Below are positions 1-8,794 of a DNA stretch of 64,000 nt, one piece after another; within the stretch, counting starts at the first letter, position 1; each line of letters begins with the position of its first letter. Under the pieces are notes generated by a model, which did no database searches, was not told the origin of the DNA, and was given only the letters and a program-made list of their open reading frames with translations. The position numbers were made by a program, and so were the translations under genes. This stretch comes from Acidovorax sp. FJL06 (GTDB lineage Bacteria; Pseudomonadota; Gammaproteobacteria; Burkholderiales; Burkholderiaceae_C), in contig NZ_QAJR01000011.1 in NCBI RefSeq assembly GCF_003852545.1, positions 1,014 through 65,013 on the forward strand. The letters are read 5' to 3'.

Positions 1-42
1 TTCGGCGGCGGCCGGGGCGGCGCTTTCTACAATCTGGCCGGT

Positions 43-1128
43 ATGTGGTGCAACAGTCAACTCGTTCCTCAAATGCAGGAGTGGGCCCGCGAACTGGGAT
101 TTTCCCAAATCGGCGTGGCGGGGGTAGACCTGTCCGCCGCCGAGCCCGGCCTTGCGGCCTGGCTGGCCCAGGGATTCCATGGCGAGATGCATTACATGGC
201 ATCGCATGGCATGAAGCGCGCGCGCCCGGCCGAGCTGGTGCCCGGCACCGTGAGCGTGGTCACGGCGCGCATGGATTATTTGCCCCGGGACACGGAAAAA
301 GGCGCAGAGCAAGGCTGGCAGGCCATGGAGCTGGGCCGGCTGGCGCGTCCGCACGAAGGCATCGTCTCGGTCTATGCCCGGGGCCGGGATTATCACAAGG
401 TGCTGCGCGCGCGACTGCAAAAGTTGAGCGACCGCATCGCCGAGGCGATTGGCCCCTTCGGCCACCGCGTGTTCACCGATTCGGCCCCGGTGCTGGAGGC
501 CGAGCTGGCCGCGCGCAGCGGCCAGGGCTGGCGCGGCAAGCACACGCTGGTGCTCAACCGCGAGGCGGGGTCCATGTTCTTTCTGGGCGAGATCTATGTG
601 GACATGGCGCTGCCTGCGAGCGCGCCCGTCACCGCGCACTGCGGCAGCTGCAGCGCCTGCATCGACATTTGCCCCACACAGGCCATCATTGCGCCGCACC
701 GCATCGACGCGCGGCGCTGCATCTCGTACCTCACCATCGAGCATGCGGGGCCGATTCCGCTGGAGTTGCGCCCCCTGCTGGGCAACCGCATCTATGGCTG
801 CGACGACTGCCAGCTCATTTGCCCCTGGAACAAGTTTGCCCAGGTCAGCCGCCTGCCGGATTTTGACGAGCGCAAGGGCCTGTCGGGCCAACAGCTGGTG
901 CACCTGTTCGCGTGGGACGAGGCCACCTTCCTGCGCATGACCGAGGGCGGCCCCATCCGCCGCATCGGGCACGAGCGCTGGCTGCGCAACGTGGCCGTGG
1001 CATTGGGCAATGCGCTCGCGGCCACGGGGGATGCCACGCTGCGCACGGCGCTGCAATCGCGCGCGCAGGACGGGAGCGCGCTGGTGCGCGAGCATGTGGC
1101 CTGGGCGCTGGGCGAGGTATTTGAGTGA
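43..1128 (+). CDS. queG: Epoxyqueuosine reductase QueG
   Basis: Last step of queuosine synthesis: cobalamin-dependent reduction of epoxyqueuosine to queuosine in the tRNA wobble position, in the cytoplasm. The 361-residue product has the N-terminal DUF1730-type region, a conserved TDSAPVLE segment near residue 146 that carries the presumed catalytic Asp, and two ferredoxin-like cysteine clusters: CGSCSACIDICP from about residue 200 and CDDCQLICPW from about 253, as expected for two 4Fe-4S centres. The C-terminal third is the helical HEAT-like part. Length fits the family. The start is the first ATG of the frame; upstream sequence is cut by the window, so a slightly different start cannot be excluded. 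The stop is immediately followed by a dispersed repeat. Confidence 0.95.
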   Translation: MWCNSQLVPQMQEWARELGFSQIGVAGVDLSAAEPGLAAWLAQGFHGEMHYMASHGMKRARPAELVPGTVSVVTARMDYLPRDTEKGAEQGWQAMELGRLARPHEGIVSVYARGRDYHKVLRARLQKLSDRIAEAIGPFGHRVFTDSAPVLEAELAARSGQGWRGKHTLVLNREAGSMFFLGEIYVDMALPASAPVTAHCGSCSACIDICPTQAIIAPHRIDARRCISYLTIEHAGPIPLELRPLLGNRIYGCDDCQLICPWNKFAQVSRLPDFDERKGLSGQQLVHLFAWDEATFLRMTEGGPIRRIGHERWLRNVAVALGNALAATGDATLRTALQSRAQDGSALVREHVAWALGEVFE

Positions 1129-1177
1129 AATCGGCTTCTAGCGCCTGATGGGCAGGCGCTGTCAGCTATCAAAAAAG
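1129..1177 (-). repeat. Dispersed 'TAGCTG...AGCGC' palindromic repeat, copy 1
   Basis: Read on the minus strand it has the block order of the other copies in this window: an A/T-rich start, ATAGCTG, AGCGCCTG, a 4-base loop, CAGGCGCT, then GCCGATTT. The AGCGCCTG/CAGGCGCT arms can form a hairpin. It begins at the first base after the queG stop. Other clear copies are at 27108, 39272 and 62285. Confidence 0.7.
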
Positions 1178-1204
1178 GAGTTTTTGGGGCGTGGCGTGCC
1201 CTGG

Positions 1205-1852
1205 CTACCGCGCCAGCAGCCCGCTGTCCTTGAGCGTGTCCACCAGGCCGCGCGTGAACTGCTCGTAGCCTGCAGCGTTCGCATGGATCTGGTCGGACCG
1301 CAGGCGTGCGTCGGCCAGCACGCCGGCCCAGCCCTTGGCATGCAGCGGAATCTTGAGCTCGCTGGCAATCTCTTCGTACAGCGCGTGGTCGCTCAGCCGG
1401 CCGGCGGCGGCCATCAGCGACAGCTCGGGCACGGCCACCAGCAGCACCTGGGCGCCGCCGGACCGGGCTTCCGAGCAGATGCGCAGGACGTTGGCGCGCG
1501 TGGCGGCGGCATTCTGGCGGCGCAGAAAGTCGTTGCCGCCAATGCTCACGATCACCAGCGCGGGCTGGTGCCTGTGCAGCAGGCCCGGCAGGCGATCGAG
1601 CGCCTGGGCCGAGGTGTCGCCCGAGATGCCGCCATTGACCACCTTCCAGCCCGTCAGGCGCTGCAGCACGGCGGGGTAGGCCGTGTCGGCCGAGGCGCCC
1701 ACGCCCGAGGTCAGCGAGTCGCCCAGCGCCAGCACCGTGGCATCGGCCGGCACCAACTGCGCGCGCGGCGCTTTGCGCCCGCAGGCGGCCAGGGCCGCAG
1801 CCCCTGCCGCGAGCAGCAGCCATCGGCGGCTGAGGGGGCTCGGGGGGCGCAT
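1205..1852 (-). CDS. Arylesterase / TesA-like SGNH hydrolase lipoprotein
   Basis: A 215-residue GDSL-type esterase or lysophospholipase, probably exported. It has a hydrophobic N-terminus ending in a lipobox-like LAAC with Cys24. Block I LALGDSLTSG carries Ser46, the Gly block is about residue 79, block III IGGND is near residue 105, and DQIH at 187-190 gives the Asp and His of the triad. This set matches the TesA/arylesterase family. The start shares one base with the stop of the upstream AEC transporter gene (TGATG), indicating translational coupling. Longer in-frame readings upstream run through the transporter gene and are not credible. The natural substrate is unknown. Confidence 0.88.
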   Translation of the reverse strand: MRPPSPLSRRWLLLAAGAAALAACGRKAPRAQLVPADATVLALGDSLTSGVGASADTAYPAVLQRLTGWKVVNGGISGDTSAQALDRLPGLLHRHQPALVIVSIGGNDFLRRQNAAATRANVLRICSEARSGGAQVLLVAVPELSLMAAAGRLSDHALYEEIASELKIPLHAKGWAGVLADARLRSDQIHANAAGYEQFTRGLVDTLKDSGLLAR

Positions 1853-2757
1853 CACCGCAACACCCCCAGCGCAAACGGCAGGCTCAGCACGCCCAGCAAC
1901 GTGGACAGCGTCACCAGCCCCGCCACATACGGCCCGTTGTAGCCCATGCGGGCCGCGAGCACGTAGCAGGTCGACGCCGTGGGCAGGGCCGAGAAGGCCA
2001 GCAGCACCGTGGTCTGCACCGGGTCCAGCCCAAACAGCCGCGCCAGCGCGAACGCCAGCAGGGGCTGCACCAGGTGGCGGATGGCCAGCACCGACACGCT
2101 CAGCGCCTTGCCCCGTGTGAGCAGGCCAAACTGCAGGCCGGCGCCGGCGGCCATCAGCCCGAGGGCCAGCGAGGCCGCGCTGATGCGGCTGACCGTGGGC
2201 ACGGCCCACTCGGGGATCTGAAAGCCCAGCAGGTTGGCCGCCAGGCCCGATGCCGTGGCAATGATCAGCGGGTTGCGCACCAGCTCGCGCGCAAAGCTGT
2301 GCTGGCCCTGCCGCGCCATGGGCCACACGGCCGCCACGTTGAACAAGGGCACGCACACGCCGATCAGCACGGCAATCATGAGCAGGCCCTGCGTGCCTGC
2401 CAGCCGTTCGGCAATCGCCAGGCCAATGAAGGAGTTGAAGCGGAACGCCACCTGCGCGCTCGCGGCGTGGTCGCGCGCATCAATGTGCTTGCCGAGCCAG
2501 GGCCAGTGCGGCAGGCTGTAGGCCAGCGCGATGCCGATCACGCCCGAGAGCATGCCCGCGCCAATCAGCCCCGATGCGGCGCTGATGTCCACCGGGCTTT
2601 TGACGATGGACTGGAACAGCAGCACCGGAAAGAGCAGGTAGTACACCAGGCTTTCGACCGGTTGCCAGACCGAGCGGTTGAGGGCGGTGTAGCGGCAGAT
2701 CAGGTAGCCGCACAGGATGAGGGAAAAGTCAGGGAGCAGAAGCTGGGCGTAGTTCAC
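1852..2757 (-). CDS. AEC family transporter (auxin efflux carrier-like permease)
   Basis: A 301-residue integral membrane protein of the AEC family, with about ten hydrophobic segments spread over the whole length, typical of bacterial YfdV/MdcF-like members. It probably moves a small organic acid across the inner membrane, but nothing in the sequence fixes the substrate. It starts with MNYAQLLLPDFSLILCGY, already a membrane segment. The stop overlaps the start of the arylesterase gene, so the two form a leftward operon. The gene diverges from the Bug-type receptor at 2884. Confidence 0.85.
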   Translation of the reverse strand: MNYAQLLLPDFSLILCGYLICRYTALNRSVWQPVESLVYYLLFPVLLFQSIVKSPVDISAASGLIGAGMLSGVIGIALAYSLPHWPWLGKHIDARDHAASAQVAFRFNSFIGLAIAERLAGTQGLLMIAVLIGVCVPLFNVAAVWPMARQGQHSFARELVRNPLIIATASGLAANLLGFQIPEWAVPTVSRISAASLALGLMAAGAGLQFGLLTRGKALSVSVLAIRHLVQPLLAFALARLFGLDPVQTTVLLAFSALPTASTCYVLAARMGYNGPYVAGLVTLSTLLGVLSLPFALGVLR

Positions 2758-2883
2758 GCTGCCGAGAATACTTGATGCGCGGCAAGGCCCTGGGGTTAGC
2801 CCTTATGTGGAATCCGCAGGGCGCCAAAGTGGCGGTTGCGCATACCATCGGCGCTGTTTGTTACCCGCACGAAGGAGAACTCA

Positions 2884-3849
2884 ATGCATCGTCGTCAATG
2901 GCTCGCGCTGACCGTACTGGCTGCCGCGGCAGGATCGGCTGCGGCCCAGGGCTACCCCAACAAAGTGATCCGCCTGGTGGTGCCTTTTGCCCCCGGCGGC
3001 ACCACGGACATCATTGCGCGCGTGATCGCCGAGCCGCTGGGCCGTGTGCTAGGCCAGAGCGTGATCGTGGACAACAAGGCCGGTGGCGGCGGCATTGTGG
3101 GTGCCGCCGAACTGGCCCGCGCCACCCCCGATGGCTACACGCTGGGCGTGGCTACTGTGTCCACCACGGCTGCTAATCCGGCCATCAACCCCAAGACGCC
3201 CTACAACCCGCTGACGGACTTCGCGCCCATCATCAACATTGCGGCCACGCCCAACATCATTGCGGTGAACCCCAGCTTCCCGGCCAAGGACTACAAGGCC
3301 TTTGTGGCCGAACTCAAGAAGTCGCCCGGCAAGTACTCTTACTCCTCGTCCGGCACGGGCGGCATCGGCCACCTGCAGATGGAGCTGTACAAGAACCTCT
3401 CGGGCACGTTTGTGACGCACATCCCCTACCGTGGCGCGGGCCCCGCGCTGAACGACACGGTGGCCGGCCAGGTGCCCATGATTTTTGACAACCTGCCCTC
3501 GGCCCTGCCCTTCATCAAGGAAAACCGCCTGGTGCCCATCGTGGTGGCGGCGCCCCAGCGCGTGGCGGCCCTGCCCAACACGCCCACGTTCAAGGAACTG
3601 GGCCTGGAGCCGGTGAACCGCATGGCCTACTACGGCATCGTGGGCCCCAAGGGTCTGCCCAAGGACATCGTGGACAAGATCAACGCCGGCGTGCGCAAGG
3701 CGCTGGAAGACCCGGCCGTGAAAAAGCGCATCGAGGACACCGGTTCGCTCGTGGTCGGCAACACGCCCGAGCAGTTTGCCGACCAGATCAAGGCCGAGTT
3801 TGCCGTCTACAAGGACGTGGTCGTCAAGCAGAAGCTGACGCTCGAATAA
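2884..3849 (+). CDS. Bug-family tripartite tricarboxylate transporter substrate-binding protein
   Basis: A 321-residue periplasmic solute receptor of the Bug (TctC-like) family. After a signal peptide of about 25 residues ending ..SAAAQG, the mature protein begins [16 protein letters not shown], the classic Bug start with the ligand-loop glycine-rich turn. The later [10 protein letters not shown] and [13 protein letters not shown] motifs are also typical. The start at 2884 follows GAAGGAG at 2871 with good spacing, so the upstream in-frame ATG at 2836 is rejected. No TctA/TctB permease genes are nearby, as is common for the expanded Bug families of Burkholderiales. The ligand is unknown. An intrinsic terminator follows. 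Confidence 0.93.
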   Translation: MHRRQWLALTVLAAAAGSAAAQGYPNKVIRLVVPFAPGGTTDIIARVIAEPLGRVLGQSVIVDNKAGGGGIVGAAELARATPDGYTLGVATVSTTAANPAINPKTPYNPLTDFAPIINIAATPNIIAVNPSFPAKDYKAFVAELKKSPGKYSYSSSGTGGIGHLQMELYKNLSGTFVTHIPYRGAGPALNDTVAGQVPMIFDNLPSALPFIKENRLVPIVVAAPQRVAALPNTPTFKELGLEPVNRMAYYGIVGPKGLPKDIVDKINAGVRKALEDPAVKKRIEDTGSLVVGNTPEQFADQIKAEFAVYKDVVVKQKLTLE

Positions 3850-3870
3850 GCGCGGTACGCGCACCCCTGA

Positions 3871-3901
3871 AAAGCCGCCCCATGGTCCGGGCGGCTTTTT
3901 T
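3871..3901 (+). terminator. Intrinsic terminator after the first Bug gene
   Basis: Stem AAGCCGCCC / GGGCGGCTT around a short loop, followed directly by a run of T. It separates the receptor gene from xerD. Confidence 0.9.
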
Positions 3902-3919
3902 ACGTGCTATCGTTTTTGT

Positions 3920-4819
3920 ATGCTTGCCCCCAGCCTGAACGCGATCGATGCCTTTGTGGATGCCCTGTGGCTGGAGGACGGCCTGGCGCGCAACACGCTA
4001 GCGGCCTACCGGCGCGACCTGACGCTGTATGCGCAGTGGCTGGCGGTCCAGGAGCCTGCGCTGGCGCTGGACGACACGGTCGAGCTGAACCTCAACGCCT
4101 ACTTTGCCGCCCGCCACGCGCAAACCCGTGCCACCTCGGCCAACCGGCGCCTCACGGTGCTGCGCCGCTACTTCCATTGGGCGCTGCGCGAGCGGCGCAT
4201 CACGGCCGACCCCACGCTGCGGCTGCAGGCCGCGCGCCAACCCCTGCGTGTGCCCAAGACCTTGTCGCAGGCGCAGGTAGAGGCGCTGCTGAATGCCCCC
4301 GACCTGGGCAACCCCCTGGGCCTGCGCGACCGCACCATGCTGGAGCTGATGTATGCCAGCGGCCTGCGCGTGACCGAGCTGGTCACGCTCAAGACCTTTC
4401 AGCTCGGGCTGAACGAAGGCGTGCTGCGCGTGGTGGGCAAGGGCAGCAAGGAGCGCCTGGTGCCGTTTGGCGATGAGGCCCGCGCCTGGCTGGAGCGCTA
4501 CCTGCACGAGGCACGGGGGGCCATCCTGGGCGGGCAGCAGACGGACGACCTGTTCGTGACCCAGCGCGGCAGCGGCATGACGCGGGTGATGTTCTGGGTC
4601 ATCGTCAAGAAATGGGCGGCCGTGGCGGGCATCACGGTGCCGCTGTCGCCGCACACCCTGCGCCACGCCTTTGCCACGCACCTGCTCAACCATGGTGCCG
4701 ACCTGCGCGTGGTGCAGCTGCTGCTGGGCCATGCCGACATATCCACCACCACCATCTACACCCATGTGGCGCGCGAGCGGCTCAAGTCCTTGCATGCCCA
4801 GCACCATCCCAGGGGCTAG
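3920..4819 (+). CDS. xerD: Site-specific tyrosine recombinase XerD
   Basis: Chromosome-dimer resolving recombinase that works with XerC at dif during division. The 299-residue length equals that of the family. The N-terminal SAM-like core-binding domain (about 5-95) is followed by the catalytic domain. All catalytic residues can be placed: Arg150 in ASGLRVTEL, Lys174 in GKGSKERL, His245 and Arg248 in SPHTLRHAF, His271 in LLGHADIS, and nucleophile Tyr280 in TTTIYTH. There are no phage or island genes nearby and no flanking repeats, so this is the housekeeping enzyme rather than an integrase. It starts 19 bp beyond the preceding terminator. Confidence 0.95.
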   Translation: MLAPSLNAIDAFVDALWLEDGLARNTLAAYRRDLTLYAQWLAVQEPALALDDTVELNLNAYFAARHAQTRATSANRRLTVLRRYFHWALRERRITADPTLRLQAARQPLRVPKTLSQAQVEALLNAPDLGNPLGLRDRTMLELMYASGLRVTELVTLKTFQLGLNEGVLRVVGKGSKERLVPFGDEARAWLERYLHEARGAILGGQQTDDLFVTQRGSGMTRVMFWVIVKKWAAVAGITVPLSPHTLRHAFATHLLNHGADLRVVQLLLGHADISTTTIYTHVARERLKSLHAQHHPRG

Positions 4820-4899
4820 GGTGACACGCCCTCGGGTCACACGCCCCAGTGCGGGTGAGATCCCTGTCCTCGTTTCCGTTGATAAGAAAGAAGTCCTGC

Positions 4900-5862
4900 A
4901 TGAAACAATTGATTGTTGGCGCCTGCCTGCTGGGCGCCACGGCGCTGGCCATGGCCCAGGCCTGGCCCACAGCCAAGCCCATCCGCATCGTCGTGGCCTA
5001 CCCGGCCGGTGGAGTGAGCGACAACGTGGCCCGTGCGCTGGCCGACAAGCTGGCGGTGCAGCTGGGCACACCCGTCGTCATCGAGAACCGGGCCGGCGCC
5101 AGTGGCAGCCTGGGTGTGGATGCCGTGGCCAAGGCCGCGCCGGACGGCTACACGCTCGGCTTTGCCGCCGTGAGCCCGCTGGCGCTCAATCCGCACCTGG
5201 GCAAGTCGCCGTTCGACCCGCAAAAGGACATCGCCCCGGTGGTGAGTGTGATGTATTCGCCCGTGCTGCTGCTGGGCACATCGGCCAGCCGTGCGGTGGA
5301 CTTCAAGGACCTGATCGCCGCGGCGCGGGCCAGGCCCGGGGCGGTGCGCTGGGCCACGTCGGGCCAGGCATCGCTGGGGCACATCATGCTGGAGCAGATC
5401 CAGGCGGTGGCGCAGGTGCAGATCACGCACATCCCCTACAAGGGCGGCGGCCAGCAGATGAACGATGCGCTGGGCGGGCAGTTCGAGGTGCTGTCCACCA
5501 ACGCCGGGGCGGCCGTGCTGCAGCATATCCAGGCGGGCAAGCTCAAGCCGTTGGCCGTGGGCGCGCCTGCGCGGCTGGATTCATTGCCCGATGTGCCCAC
5601 CCTGGCCGAGCTGAAACAGCCGGCGGCCAACCTGTCGTCGCTGTTCGGCATCTATGCCCCGGCGCAGACGCCCAAGGCGGTCATCACGCGCATCAACACC
5701 GAGGTGAACAAGGCCCTGGCCCTGCCCGACATCCGGGCCAAGCTCGATGCCACTGACAACGTGCCCACGGGCGGCACCACGGCGGAGTTCGCGCGCCAGA
5801 TCGCGCAGGAGTCGGAGAGCAATGCGCGCATCATCCGCGCCGCCGGCATCCAGGGCAACTGA
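4900..5862 (+). CDS. Bug-family tripartite tricarboxylate transporter substrate-binding protein (second)
   Basis: A 320-residue periplasmic receptor homologous to the product at 2884. It has a signal peptide (MKQLIVGACLLGATALAMAQ), then the family start WPTAKPIRIVVAYPAGGVSD, a GQASLGHIMLEQI stretch and HIPYKGGGQQMNDA. The start at 4900 begins with a normal Lys-containing signal peptide; the further upstream ATG at 4849 would put charged residues before it and is rejected. No transporter membrane genes accompany it. The two Bug genes flank xerD but differ clearly in sequence, so this is not a recent duplication. Confidence 0.92.
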   Translation: MKQLIVGACLLGATALAMAQAWPTAKPIRIVVAYPAGGVSDNVARALADKLAVQLGTPVVIENRAGASGSLGVDAVAKAAPDGYTLGFAAVSPLALNPHLGKSPFDPQKDIAPVVSVMYSPVLLLGTSASRAVDFKDLIAAARARPGAVRWATSGQASLGHIMLEQIQAVAQVQITHIPYKGGGQQMNDALGGQFEVLSTNAGAAVLQHIQAGKLKPLAVGAPARLDSLPDVPTLAELKQPAANLSSLFGIYAPAQTPKAVITRINTEVNKALALPDIRAKLDATDNVPTGGTTAEFARQIAQESESNARIIRAAGIQGN

Positions 5863-5937
5863 GCGTGGACGGGATGCGAACTGAACTGGGCACGGCCACC
5901 GCGCACCTGAGCCGGGCCATGCCGGGCTGAAAACGAC

Positions 5938-5964
5938 ACAGGCCCTGGGAATGCCAGGGCCTGT
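5938..5964. terminator. Hairpin between convergent genes, probable bidirectional terminator
   Basis: Perfect stem ACAGGCCCTGG / CCAGGGCCTGT with a short loop. It lies between the rightward Bug gene and the leftward HDOD gene. On the minus strand it is followed by GTCGTTTTC, so it is a better terminator for the HDOD gene; the plus side lacks a T run. Confidence 0.6.
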
Positions 5965-6007
5965 GCAGGTGGGAGGGGGTGGAGTGCGGCGTCGAGGTGG
6001 CGCTTAA

Positions 6008-7288
6008 TTAATCTTCACCCAGGCTCTCGGCCCAGGTCAGGGCCTGCAGGTGGGCCCAGTTGACCTGGCGGTTGGACAGGTGCAGCGCATCGGCGTTCTT
6101 GGCAAAGGCCACTTCGTCGCCGCTTTCGCAGGCCTTGGTCAGTTCCAGGAAGGGCGCGAACACACCGGTGCCGCGCAGCAGGGCGTCCATCACGGGCTCG
6201 GGCAGGGCCACGGATTCGAGGGCCTTTTCCAGCGGCACGCCCAGCATGGTGTCGAGCAGCGAGAACACGCCCACCACGAAGGCGTTGTCGCATTCTTCGG
6301 GCGGCAGCAGCTCGGCGGCCAGCAGCTCCATGAGGCGGCCGCGCACCACGGCGGTCTGGCCCACGGCCGGTGGCGCGCCGCCCGCGCGCGAGGTGGTCAT
6401 CAAAAGCGCCGCCCAGCGGAACAGCTTTTTCAGGCCCAGGATCATGACCGCGTGGCGGAACGACGTGATCTCGCACGACAGGCCAAACCCCGACGAGTTA
6501 ATGAAGCGCAGCAGGTTGAAAGACAGCGTGGGGTCTTTCTTGAGCAGGTCCTCGATCTCGGCCGTGCTGGCCTGTTTGCGCACCAGGTTGATGAGCTGGA
6601 TGATGGTGGCCTGCGAGGGGCGGATGGTGGTGGCCTTGACCAGCGAGGGCAGGGCAAACCAGTAGCCCTGGAACAGCTTCACGCCCAGGTCGCGCATGAG
6701 TTCGTACTGCTCGGCGGTTTCCACCTTTTCGGCCACCAGCGTGGCCTTGCCATGGGCGGTTGCAAACTTGACGAGCGGTGCGGCCAGCTCGGGTTTGAAG
6801 GCCTGCATGTCCAGCTTGATGAAGGCCGCCAGGGGCAGCCAGCTGGTGTAGGCGCGCTTGAGCGCCTGCTGGTCGAACGCCAGGCGGAAGCCGCGCGTGC
6901 GCAGGGCCTCCAGCGTGGGCAGGCGCCCTTCGATCTCTTCCTGCGTGGCGCCATCGGGCAGGGGCGGGACTTCGAGCACCACCTTTTCGGGGTGGATCAG
7001 CTCCAGGTGGCCGCCCGAGAGGCTGTCGTGCGTGCAGTTGATGAAGACGGTTTTCTTGCCCACCAGGGCTTCGGTGCCCGCATAGGACAGGGCGTTGAAC
7101 AGCAGGGCGGCGTCGCTGGCGGCGGTGTGCGAGTCGGAGGCGGTGGACCGGTCGAACAGCTCGTAGCCATAGACCGCGCGGTGCTCGTCCACGATGGCCT
7201 GGCGGGCGATGATGGCGAGGTTTTCGTCAACCGGCTCCACCGCAGGGGAGGCCGCTTGCGGGGTGTCTTGTTCAGGTGTGCTCGACAT
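6008..7288 (-). CDS. HDOD protein with degenerate EAL domain (YuxH/CdgJ-like), copy 1
   Basis: A 426-residue cytoplasmic signalling protein. Residues about 25-225 form an EAL-like domain (ARQAIVDEHRAVYGYELF, KVETAEQY, FQGYWFA), but the EAL signature is YELF and the usual metal-binding acidic residues cannot be recognised, so it probably does not hydrolyse cyclic di-GMP. Residues about 220-415 form an HDOD domain (LLKKDPTLSFNLLRFINSS, LGLKKLFRWAALL). Proteins of this arrangement in other proteobacteria affect motility or biofilm, usually as protein-protein adaptors. The next gene upstream on this strand is a close paralogue, an evident tandem duplication. The N-terminal 25 residues are Pro/Glu-rich and poorly conserved between the two. 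Confidence 0.85.
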   Translation of the reverse strand: MSSTPEQDTPQAASPAVEPVDENLAIIARQAIVDEHRAVYGYELFDRSTASDSHTAASDAALLFNALSYAGTEALVGKKTVFINCTHDSLSGGHLELIHPEKVVLEVPPLPDGATQEEIEGRLPTLEALRTRGFRLAFDQQALKRAYTSWLPLAAFIKLDMQAFKPELAAPLVKFATAHGKATLVAEKVETAEQYELMRDLGVKLFQGYWFALPSLVKATTIRPSQATIIQLINLVRKQASTAEIEDLLKKDPTLSFNLLRFINSSGFGLSCEITSFRHAVMILGLKKLFRWAALLMTTSRAGGAPPAVGQTAVVRGRLMELLAAELLPPEECDNAFVVGVFSLLDTMLGVPLEKALESVALPEPVMDALLRGTGVFAPFLELTKACESGDEVAFAKNADALHLSNRQVNWAHLQALTWAESLGED

Positions 7289-7355
7289 GGGGTCCGCTGT
7301 AAAGAAAGGCTGTATGGATTCTAGACCCCGATGGCCCCGCTGCGAACCAATGTCT

Positions 7356-7377
7356 GGCAGCGCAGGCCTGCGCTGCC
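7356..7377. repeat. Perfect 22-bp palindrome between the HDOD paralogues
   Basis: GGCAGCGCAGG / CCTGCGCTGCC is perfectly self-complementary. It lies between the two leftward genes, just past the stop of the upstream one. It lacks a T run, so it may slow or terminate transcription only weakly, or may protect the 3' end. Confidence 0.5.
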
Positions 7378-7392
7378 GCCACTGCCAGCGGG

Positions 7393-8661
7393 TCAGTCGC
7401 CCAGGTGGTCCGCCCAGGCCAGCGCCTGCAGGTGCGCAAAGTTGATCTGCTGGCTGGACAGGTGCAGCAGGCCCGCCGTGCGGTCAAACACCACATCGTC
7501 ACTGGATTCGCAGGCCTCGGCCAGGGTGAGCAGGTCGCCCAGGAAGCCCTCGCGGCGCAGCAGGGCTGCGGCCACGGGCTCGGGCACGTTGAGCAGGCCC
7601 AGCGCGGATTCCATGGGCATGGACAGCATCACGTCGAGCAGCGAGAAGATGCCCACCACGAAGGCCTGGTCGGCCTCTTCGGGGGGCAGGGTTTCCAGCG
7701 CCAGCAGCTCCATCAGCCGCCCCCGCACCACGGCGGTCTGCCCCACGGACGAGGGCGTGCCCCCGGCGCGTGAGGCCGTGAGCAGCAGCGCCGCCCAGCG
7801 GAACAGCTTTTTCAGGCCCATGAGCATCACGGCCTGGCGGAAGGTGGTGACCTCGCGCGACAGGCCAAAGCCTGCCGAGTTGATCAGGCGCATGAGGTTG
7901 AAGGCCAGGCCAGCATCCTTCTTGAGGGTCTCCTCGATGTCGTCCGTGCTCGCCTGTTTGCGCACCTGGTTGATGAGTTCGATGATGCTGGCCTGCGAAG
8001 GGGCGAGCAGCTTGGCCTCGACCAGCGAGGGGCGCGCAAACCAGTAGCCCTGGAACATCTGCACGCCCTGGCTGGACACCATGTCGTATTGCTGGGCGGT
8101 CTCGACCTTCTCGGCGATCAGCTCGGCCTTGGAGTTGCGCCCCGCGTAGCTGATGAGCACGGCCAGCTGGTCAGGCGCCAGCACGGACAGGTCGAGCTTG
8201 ATGTAGTCGGCCAGCGGCAGCCAGGGCGCATAGGCCGACTGCAGCACGGTGTGGTTGAACGCCAGGTGAAAGCCCCGGTCGCGCAGTTCGGCCAGGATGG
8301 GCATGCGCGTGGCGACTTCTTCGGCGGCGGCGTGGCCCAGGGGCGGGATCTCCAGCACCACCTTGTCGGGGTCCACCAGCTCCAGGTGGCCGCCCGAGAG
8401 GCTTTCGTGCGTGCAGTTCACGAAGATGAGCTTCTTGCCCACCAGCTCTTCGGTGCCTGCATGCGACAGCGCCGTGAAGACCAGGATCACGTCGGTGGCC
8501 GCCGTGTGCGCCGCGCCGCTGCGCGAGCGGTTGAACAGCTCGTAGCCCACCACGACCTGCTGCGCGTTCACGATGGCCTGCCGCGCAATCATGGCGACCG
8601 AGGACTGGTTGCCGGGGGGCGGGGGCGTGAGGGAAGCCCCGGGAGTGGTGGGTGAGGTCAT
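7393..8661 (-). CDS. HDOD protein with degenerate EAL domain, copy 2
   Basis: A 422-residue paralogue of the product at 6008 with the same EAL-like plus HDOD order and long shared stretches such as LSGGHLELV, IAEKVETAQQY, GLKKLFRWAALL and SVGQTAVVRGRLMEL. The EAL motif is again YELF. The ATG at 8661 (MTSPTTPG) gives an N-terminus about as long as that of the paralogue; an in-frame ATG at 8709 would add 16 residues, and neither start has a convincing ribosome-binding site. The Pro-rich N-terminal 15-20 residues diverge between paralogues, while the HDOD part is best conserved, which suggests that the output domain is under stronger constraint. Confidence 0.85.
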   Translation of the reverse strand: MTSPTTPGASLTPPPPGNQSSVAMIARQAIVNAQQVVVGYELFNRSRSGAAHTAATDVILVFTALSHAGTEELVGKKLIFVNCTHESLSGGHLELVDPDKVVLEIPPLGHAAAEEVATRMPILAELRDRGFHLAFNHTVLQSAYAPWLPLADYIKLDLSVLAPDQLAVLISYAGRNSKAELIAEKVETAQQYDMVSSQGVQMFQGYWFARPSLVEAKLLAPSQASIIELINQVRKQASTDDIEETLKKDAGLAFNLMRLINSAGFGLSREVTTFRQAVMLMGLKKLFRWAALLLTASRAGGTPSSVGQTAVVRGRLMELLALETLPPEEADQAFVVGIFSLLDVMLSMPMESALGLLNVPEPVAAALLRREGFLGDLLTLAEACESSDDVVFDRTAGLLHLSSQQINFAHLQALAWADHLGD

Positions 8662-8794
8662 GGCGAGAGTATGGAAGAAAGAAGGCCCCGTGTCAGCGGT
8701 GGTCTGCATGGGGCGGCAAAGGGCTTTTGTGGCCAGCGCGGCGGATTGTAGGAGCCGCTGCCGGGCTGCTTGTAACCAGAAGATCAGAGTGGGA

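Noticed and set aside
3920-4819. Tyrosine recombinase as sign of an integrated element
   Set aside because: The protein has the exact length and motifs of XerD, and neither att-like repeats, a tRNA gene nor phage/island genes are near.
4820-4850. GTGACACGCCC / GGGTCACACGCCC repeated after xerD as a recombination or dif-like site
   Set aside because: It is a short, imperfect repeat without the XerC/XerD arm pattern of dif; it looks like ordinary local repetition.
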